DNA of 64,000 bases from Hymenopellis radicata (Eukaryota; Basidiomycota; Agaricomycetes; Agaricales; Physalacriaceae), in contig JADNRX010000007.1 in NCBI GenBank assembly GCA_015501595.1, forward strand, positions 186,001 to 250,000, written 5' to 3'. How positions within the stretch are numbered: position 1 is the first letter of the stretch; the number at the start of each line of letters is the position of its first letter. Positions 57,367 to 64,000 of the stretch are shown one piece after another. The notes beneath the pieces are model-generated. The model had not been told where the DNA came from. It made no database searches and saw nothing but the letters and a program-made list of their open reading frames with translations. The position numbers were made by a program, and so were the translations under genes.

Positions 57367-58364
57367 TCACTCTTCATAAATGCGCATTCCATCCCCTCCC
57401 CATCTTCGCATCAGCGCCAGGCCTTCGCCCGTCGTCTGCGTAAACGCCACCTGGCCCTTCCTCGCGTCCAGCTCGCATCCCTCTATAAAAGTCCTAGCCG
57501 CGGTAGAAAGCAGCTGGCTCGCTATACCCTGTCTGCGAATGGATTTCGCGACAAATATTCTTGCAATACCGAGTGCAGTAGGAAGACGCTCGGGATGACA
57601 AAAAAGACTCGTGTCGATGTGTCCGAGGTCTCCGGTGGATGTGGCAGCATCGGGGGATACGATCGCCATTGCACTTGAAATGCGCTGTGCGAGGACACAC
57701 CCCACAATCCTCTCTTTATTCGACGTGCCAGAGCCAGCTGGGAGGAGAAACAGATACGCTTTGGACATTTGTAGAACTTTGGACTCCATTGGCGGCGATG
57801 ATAATGCTGTGTTGACGATCTTGAGAACAGTAGATAACTGAAAATGTTGTTGTAAGACCACAATACGAGTGTAATACGTTGGAGAGGACGAACCTTTGCA
57901 CCAATCTTACCGCCTACTGTACCCCGAATACATATTATTCTTCCCTTCTGACCATTCTTCAGGACGACGTTATTCGCGACCTCGTCGACGCGAACCTTGC
58001 TCGCTTCTCTTTCCTCCTCGCGTCCCCATTCCATGTCCCGCTGTACACGCGTACAATGCGCGCGATGGAGGCTCTCGTCTTCCGGCGCGCCTTTCGTGTA
58101 CGACAGATCGCATTTCGGACATTGTCGCAGAGTGGACTGGTCGATGCAAAAATGTAGCTGGGTGAGGGTCTTTTGCTTCTCTTGCGGCTTTCGCGTGTCC
58201 TTCTTTAGGCGTTTGGCTGGCGCGTCGTCGGCGTCCTGCAGGGGGCGCTTCCTGCTCGTCGCGGGCGGCGGTGATGATGACAGCGTGGATATAGGCGACG
58301 AAGGCGTGATAGCGTGCTTCCTGTGTCGCTTCGAGGTATAGGTTCGCTGGACTTTAAAGGCCAT
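57367..58364 (-). CDS. Eco1/Eso1-type cohesin acetyltransferase
   Basis: ATG 58364 opens MAFKVQRTYTSKRHRKHA. After a Pro/Ser-rich stretch comes the C2H2-like zinc finger characteristic of Eco1 (LRQCPKCDLSYTKG...HRAHC), then a basic linker. The GNAT acetyltransferase domain contains AYLFLLPAGSG, ERIVGCVLAQRI, GIARIFVAKSIRRQGIASQL (acetyl-CoA loop RRQGIA), and GQVAFTQTTGEGLALMRRWG. The family acetylates Smc3 to establish sister-chromatid cohesion in S phase. Two introns are inferred (about 57,835-57,960). Stop just before 57,367; frame intact. Confidence 0.9.
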
Positions 58365-58556
58365 TGTAGATGAGATGAAGCAACTGACAACGATGACAAA
58401 TAAACAACAAACGAGCGCGTCGGGATAATTTGTCCTTGTTTGTCCTCTTTGTCCAGCTTCAGATTGGATTACTTGATGGTCTTTTCTTCTAAGCCGGCTC
58501 TTCCCAAGTGACTTGACAGGTACAAATCACGTCTGTATTATATACTGTACAAATGT
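58365..58556. other. intergenic region
   Basis: Short same-strand spacer holding the Eco1 promoter and the M24 gene 3' flank. Confidence 0.4.
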
Positions 58557-60274
58557 CTATGGCGAAATTGGCGACTCTGCAACCCCTCCAACCCCAGCGG
58601 TCAAGTAGACCGCTTTCCCGTTCTCCGCAATATAGAAGCAGTCTTCGAGACGAACACCAACCTTGGAAGATGTCAAAACAAAACAACTGAGATATAGAAA
58701 GAACATACTTTGCCCTCGATATATATACCAGGTTCATCTGAGAAAGCATGACCAGTCTGAAGAATAGTCTCGCTGCCGCCATTCAAGTATGGGTCTTCAT
58801 GTGTCTCAAGCCCGATGCCTATGAAGGACATGGAGTCAGATCGAGTTTCTATAGAATGCTTTGAAAACGCACCATGTCCCAGGCGATGTGTCAAGTACTT
58901 ATCATTGCCGGAGAGACTCAAATAAAGTCGAGCAGCCCGGTCAACTTCCTTAGCGACCACTCCAGCCTTCGCCGTCTGGAATGCAATGTTCTGAGCACCG
59001 TGCACTTGATTCCAGAGAGCTCTGTGTGTCGGCGGAATCTTGGAATCATCCAAAGCAACCGTCTACGATAAACGTCAGCAAGGGCGCTGGTACACTCAAG
59101 ATGTACAAAACTGACGCGTGTGACATCGCTTCCATAACCATGAAGGCTTGCTGTGCAGTCGAAGAGTGCAAAGTCGGAGATACCAAGCGCGCGATCTGTC
59201 CCGCTTCCATGTGGTAGCGCCGCATTCTCTGGATCAAAGAGGATGAGGATTGCCATTCTATTAGTAGATTAAGATATACGACTCACCCCCGAACAAGGTC
59301 AGGCATTCGCCATTCGAAAGACCGGTGCTTTTCAACGCGGCAGCAATCATTGCGCGCGCTTGGGATTCGCGTATTCCAATGAACAATTTCTTTCGGACTT
59401 CACGAATAGAAAGTAGAGTAGCCTGGGAAAGACTTTGAAGCTGACAGGAACGGAAATTATGTGTGTACGAACCTCATTCGCACACTTCATGAGCTCCAAC
59501 TCCGCCTCCGACTTGCGTTCGCGTAACTGGCGAACCTCGGGAGGTGCGGTGACGATAGTCGCCAAAGGGAAAGCCTTCTGTAGTCCGTCCACAATAAAGT
59601 GTCGTATAGCCCCGTCGACAAAGATGGTACCAGAAGTGGATGAAATCATGGGAGCGACCTTCTCATACGGATTTACTTCTTCAGCCCATTCCGTATACTC
59701 AACCGTGCCCTTGAATGGAATGGGAAGCATTTTCGCTCTAGTGGTCTCAAACTTGGGTGTCAAGACAGACACTTTGGCTGTTACGTCGTCCGAAGTTGAT
59801 TCCGGAGTTACGATAAGCAAAAGCGGACGTTCCGATAGCCACCAATTCGAGGTCGAAAGGTTTCCGTAGAAGGTGGCGCTGGCACCGGGTTCTGCAATGT
59901 ACGCAGAGGCATTGAGACCGTGCAAGACCTTGGCCAGAGATGATTGCCGCTGGTGGAACTCGGAGGCGGCGATAGGTGTTGTGTGAGAGCAATAGCCTTT
60001 GATTTCTGGGAAATCAAGACCGAGGGATGGTGAAGGAGGAACAGTATCAGTGTTGCGTCGGCGCGACAGATCACCGATGTTGACTAGGAAGGCGACGGCA
60101 GCGAGGACTAATATCTGAAGAGAGATGTGAACAGCTGAATATGAATGAGGAGAAGGTACTGACTATCCAGCTGAACGTGTCGTTGCCGCGTGGAACTAAG
60201 GCCGTCCGGGGAGCGCTCTCGCACCTGTCACCCGCGTTGTTGTCCTTTCTTGACTTCTCGTTACGAGAGTCCAT
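58557..60274 (-). CDS. M24 family aminopeptidase (Xaa-Pro type), membrane-anchored
   Basis: ATG 60274 opens MDSRNEKSRKDNNAGD. A transmembrane segment (ILVLAAVAFLVNI) follows the first intron. The creatinase N-domain has SLAKVLHGLNASAYIAEPGA and SNWWLSERPLLLIV. The catalytic domain has metal ligands in FALFDCTASLHGYGSDVTR (two Asp), HRLGHGIGLETHEDPY (His), DEPGIYIEGK (Glu) and VGVRLEDCFYI (Glu). The enzyme removes an N-terminal residue preceding proline. The last exon ends GVAESPISP at TAG 58559-58557. About seven introns. The start 105 bp from the AlkB gene gives a divergent promoter. Confidence 0.88.
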
Positions 60275-60378
60275 GGCGGCTGAGAGAAGCAAGGTCCGGC
60301 TCGTCGGACCGAGTGCAATGTGCTCCACGTGAGCATCGTTACTCAGACACCGACGGTGCCCGCTTCATTTGCTCAACG
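60275..60378. promoter_or_regulatory. short divergent promoter (M24 peptidase / AlkB)
   Basis: Only about 104 bp separate the two ATGs, so the genes probably share promoter elements. Confidence 0.45.
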
Positions 60379-61980
60379 ATGAACCACGACGACACAGAAG
60401 TCCTTATTGCTACTGTCTTCAGTCTACTTGACTCTGTCAATCCCAGCTACTCCTCGGTCCTCGATACTCTCATCCAATTTGATGGCGACGTTGAAGCCGC
60501 GGCCAGGCATCTCAACAACCAAGGCGGCTCGAAGAAGAGAAAGCGAGAAAACACCTTGGCTTCTTGGTTAAACCCGGAGAAAACCTCTAAAGATGTAGAT
60601 CCGGAACCGTCTATCAAATCTCCTAGTAGAACGCGCGTCCAAGTCGCGTCGCCTTCAAAGAAACCGGCTGTCGATCTTATGACTGTTCTTCGTCCGCCGT
60701 CCTCAGACAAGCGGAAGGCTACGCGTCTTCCTCCCCTGTTACTCTCAAACTCCAGCATGATCTCAGAGCATACTCCATGTACGCTGCATCAAGCGATCCT
60801 CCCTCCCGAACTCGCGTGTAGACTATTCTACACTATGGTCGACGCGTCCAGAACTTGGAATAGGAATAAGTGGTGGCTATTCGACCGCGTCGTAGAAAGC
60901 CCTCATCGAACCTCCTTCTTTGCCCGGAAAACGGACGGGGTTGGAAGTGATGATTCTGGCAAGAAGCCGCACAATTCTGGTAATCGCTGTCTGTTATGGT
61001 TTTAGATATATTTCTCAAAAGACTGGACAGGTACAACGGAAGACAAACAGACCCACCACTTGTATTCCCAACAGAGATGGAAGAAGCTTGTCAATATGTA
61101 GAAGCGGTCGTGAATGAGGAGATGCGCAAGAGATCGCGCTTCCCTCTTGAATGGGCGGGCACACCTGACTCGGAATTTATATGGCGCGCTAATGTCGCTG
61201 CTTCGAACTGCTACGAAGGCGCCAAAGAAAGTGTTGGGTTCCATTCGGACCAGATGACTTATTTGGGCCCTTATTGCACGATAGGTGAGAAGGACAATAC
61301 CTTCAAGACGTGTTCCTCAACTTCCATACAGCATCTCTTAGTCTGGTACAACCACATCTCTCCAAATGATATCGGATGCTGAATTGCTGTATAGGCACTA
61401 GACGCATCTTCAGTCTTCGAGAAGTTATACCCACTCACGAAAAGGAATCCCGCAGCGCACGGACGTTCAATGTTCCTTTGACACATAACTCTGTAAGTGT
61501 ATTTTCCATCGATACACCGGGAGGCCGTTCATCCATTGACAGTTGACCATCATGCACGCATCCTGTCAAGAACGTTTCAAGCACTCCATCCCTCCTCAAT
61601 CCTCCATGGACATGTTTCGCCCACCTTTTCCCCGAGAACCTGGCGCGCCTATCGAGCCATCCAATTGTCGCATAAACATCACCTTTAGGTTCTATCGCCC
61701 CGACTTTCGTCCCGATAGCATCCCTCGATGCAAGTGTGGCGTCCCAACCATCTTGCGTTCCGATATGAAGAACAGGAGCGACGGCAAGACGGACAAGTAT
61801 TGGTGGACGTGCTATGCGGGGGCTCAGAATGAAGGCAAAGGGTGCAATTTCTGGAGAGTGATGGACATGGAAGGGGAGAAGCGGGGTCCGATAATTGGGG
61901 AGGCGTCTGGTAACATCGCGCACACTCAGAGTTCACTCGGATTGCGAGAAGAACAGGCTGCATTGGTTGAGGAGCTCTAG
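60379..61980 (+). CDS. AlkB-type 2-oxoglutarate dioxygenase with CUE and GRF domains
   Basis: ATG 60379. The CUE-like ubiquitin-binding segment is at about residues 5-52 (FSLLDSVNPSYSSVLDTLIQ, FDGDVEAAARHL). A basic linker follows, then the AlkB core: ACRLFYTMVDASRTWNRNKW, SNCYEGAKESVGFHSDQMTY with the iron ligands H and D of HSD, LGPYCTIASLSLG, the second His in FKHSIPP, and the oxoglutarate Arg region INITFRFYRPDF. The C-terminal GRF zinc finger is CKCGVPTILR...YWWTCYAG...GCNFWR. Such proteins remove alkyl groups from DNA. A micro-exon of about 14-15 nt (61,331-61,345) encodes SLSLG. One G appears to be missing at GG 61345-61346 for phase. Stop at 61978-61980. Confidence 0.88.
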
Positions 61981-62159
61981 GCCGACCCACTGTTGCGCCA
62001 CTAGTCAACTACCTCGGGGTATCGCCATTGACGCCAGTATCTATTACTACTCGAGGAATGCCAAGATTGTGTACAAACTATAAATACAATATTAAGTACA
62101 GTTTCATGCGCTTTCGGTATCGTACACTCCGCTTTGATGCTTCCCAGTCCAAGGCTCTT
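61981..62159. other. intergenic, tail-to-tail
   Basis: No gene seen. Confidence 0.4.
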
Positions 62160-62634
62160 TCAAGCCAGGCCCTTGCCGCTCGGTTGTGCGATGCGACCTC
62201 CCCCGCCGAACCCTTTGTGATCAAAATGGCCCTCCCGCGTCGGACGCGTCGCCTCGACTTTATGATACCCCGATTCCTTCATCTTCTTCTCGTTGTCATG
62301 GCCGTGCTTCTTCTCCTGCTTCGGGACCTCCTCGTGATGCGGCGCCTCGTGCCCGTCATCCTCGCTAGCACTCTGCGGAGGCCGCGTCGGTCTGGGGTAG
62401 TCAACGACAGAGTCGTCCACCGCTTTGGGCGCGGGAGTAGTTTCAGCGGTGCTAAATGGTCTCGCTGGGCCACACGGTAGAGAGTGGGGCGAGGATGCTT
62501 ACGGCGACTCGGGGTGCATGTGCGGTTTGTGTCTCGCCGACAGCGACAAGCGCCGGCCCCCGACTTTCACTGTGTGATGATGTAATGTGTGGCGGCAGAG
62601 AGGAGAGAGGAGGACGAACCTGCGGGTCGGGCAT
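62160..62634 (-). CDS. small Lys/Glu/His-rich hypothetical protein
   Basis: The main exon (ending at 62160) reads AVDDSVVDYPRPTRPPQSAS, then KQEKKHGHDNEKKMKESGYH and GHFDHKGFGGGGRIAQPSGK. A TTTAG acceptor at about 62,450 precedes it. A short first exon, ATG 62634 (MPDPQ before GTTCGT), is plausible, but the phase between the two is not resolved. About 95-110 residues, hydrophilic and probably disordered. Family not recognised. Confidence 0.5.
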
Positions 62635-63301
62635 GGATGCTCTCTGGCATAGTATATGGGATCGTTGTTGGCTGTAGGAGACTGGCGTGAAGCGGTGATC
62701 CCGCCTATATATACGTCAGTTCACGTGGCGGTCTCAAGCCTGGATACTGAATGGATCATGGGTTCTAGTGTGGAGGACTTGGAACGTAATTTGCCCAGAG
62801 CAGACTCTACATGTGCGGACCAGGCTATTATTGTCGGAAGCAAGTCCTAGGTCTGGTTGATGTTAGAGAAGTGTGGCGTCATTCCTCACCTTGAAACTAC
62901 AGCTGTTTCCTGGTCAGACTGCGTCAGAGCTAGCCTTGAGTGCATGACTATGTACTGCCATTGAACCGTCTTTAGTCTTTGAATGTTCCTTTCTGGTAAA
63001 CAGAGGACATGGAATGATTGGCAAAGTCAACGTAATGTAGTAGATATATGAAGCACCGGCCAAGCTTCGCTCTAGGTGTACGCGACTGCGAGGTAACTCA
63101 CAGACGAAAAACATTTATTACGAAAAAGCGCCGATCGTGGATTTTGCAGACATGATGGCTGGAGTTCCTCGTTCATATTCATAGAAAAGCCACCACCTCC
63201 ATCGCGCCATCGAAACACAGTGCTTGGAGAGGAGCCCATAAATGAAAACTTGGTTCGCCACTTGTAGCTTGACTCTGAGTCATCACTCATTGATCATCAT
63301 C
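62635..63301. other. intergenic, divergent promoters
   Basis: About 0.67 kb. A TATATATA run near 62,706-62,712 could serve the minus-strand gene. No coding frame supported. Confidence 0.45.
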
Positions 63302-63827
63302 ATGATCTCCGTCACGACCAAGTCCACCTCGACCCCAGACGGCGCCGCAAAGCTCGTCGCCCAAATAACGCAGCTCGTCGACTCGTACATGATATGGATC
63401 GGGTCCGCGGAGCCATCCTCGGACGACCAAGCGGCGATCCAGGGCGGCCGTCTGTGCACGGACTGGGCCTGCGCGATGGCTGGGAGCAAGGTACGTGAAG
63501 ACAGAGGAAGACGCAGCTGACTGACCAGTGTAGATGGGAACCGTGGGCACGAGCCTTTCCAGGAGCAGCGGCAGCTCCGACGTCGCGCTGGCGATGTCGC
63601 AGAGAATCGGTGAGCTCTGGAAAGCCATCCTGCACGGTTCATTAAGCGTTTATTTTGTATCTGCAGCGAAGAGGATTGGACAAGCGGTGTTCCTCTCTGT
63701 CGACGTGTCTCCCGAACATCTATTGGCGGCCGAGAAATGGATCATCGGATGCTTAAAGGACTCGGAATCGCTTGAAAACGGTGTTGTGAGGCCAAGGACG
63801 CCAATAGTCTATCCAAAGGGTCCGTAG
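63302..63827 (+). CDS. proteasome assembly chaperone 4 (PAC4/Poc4 family)
   Basis: ATG 63302 opens MISVTTKSTSTPDGAAKLVA. Conserved points: QITQLVDSYMIWIG, CTDWACAM, and after an intron MGTVGTSLSRSSGSSDVALA and MSQRIAKRIGQAVFLSVDVS. The product ends in TPIVYPKGP with TAG 63825-63827. About 130 residues. The family pairs with PAC3 to guide assembly of the 20S proteasome alpha-ring. Introns at about 63,491-63,534 and 63,610-63,665. Recognised from its pattern, so moderately sure. Confidence 0.72.
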
Positions 63828-64000
63828 ACATCACTGCCTTTCTGCGTCTTGCGCCATTCGACTGGAAGTTCGTCGTCGCGAAGTTTGCAGAAACTTGTGT
63901 GGCACGTGATAGATGTAGACGAGGCCGCGAATGTACAAAGCGATATTTATTCAGTCCACATTATGCATACAATCGTCCACTTTCTACTACCCCCATATTC
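63828..64000. other. 3' flank, end of window
   Basis: No feature seen. Confidence 0.4.

Overview
The window looks like nuclear DNA of a filamentous basidiomycete (Agaricomycetes type). Genes carry many short GT-AG introns of about 45-70 bp, are closely packed on both strands, and belong to fungal families: a Yor1-type ABCC transporter, a KNR4/SMI1 protein, glycosidases of families GH47, GH5 and GH55, P450 monooxygenases, the NuA4 subunit Eaf1, and Eco1. Family and TE names come from recognising motifs by eye; no database search was run.

Layout: 1-0.6 kb, end of a MYND-finger gene. 0.8-1.7 kb, a frame-broken APH/choline-kinase-like gene on the minus strand. 2.9-8.3 kb, ABCC transporter. 8.9-11.0 kb, SMI1/KNR4. 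12.0-18.7 kb, a secreted GH47 alpha-mannosidase gene split by a 4.45-kb mobile element. 18.9-20.6 kb, old-yellow-enzyme family. 20.9-21.7 kb, DUF3455 secreted protein. 21.7-26.1 kb, an LTR retrotransposon with gag only, itself interrupted by a 254-bp MITE. 26.8-29.2 kb, aldehyde dehydrogenase. 29.6-33.9 kb, Eaf1-like. 34.6-37.4 kb, membrane-anchored GH5 exo-beta-1,3-glucanase. 37.8-38.6 kb, two small minus-strand genes. 39.6-42.8 kb, GH55 beta-1,3-glucanase. 43.3-54.7 kb, three P450s, a seven-TM protein and an SDR. 54.9-55.9 kb, nested hAT-like MITEs beside tRNA-Ser(AGA) and tRNA-Pro(TGG). 56.9-63.8 kb, housekeeping genes: Eco1, an M24 aminopeptidase, a CUE-AlkB-GRF repair protein and a proteasome assembly chaperone.

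Functional links: GH5 and GH55 both act on beta-1,3-glucan (cell wall remodelling or degradation). The P450/P450/P450/SDR group could serve detoxification or a secondary pathway, but no backbone synthase is present.

The most striking item is the element at about 13,883-18,334. It has imperfect terminal inverted repeats, a 6-8 bp target duplication, and two mirror-image arms built from many copies of a GCGCGAGATTT word. It lies in a GH47 exon, and the missing 3' end of that gene resumes directly on the far side. I see no transposase in it, but it holds at least one plausible two-exon small gene and further coding-like pieces.

A caution for the whole window: several otherwise well-conserved genes are each broken by a single base, often in a homopolymer. 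This fits consensus errors better than widespread pseudogenisation.
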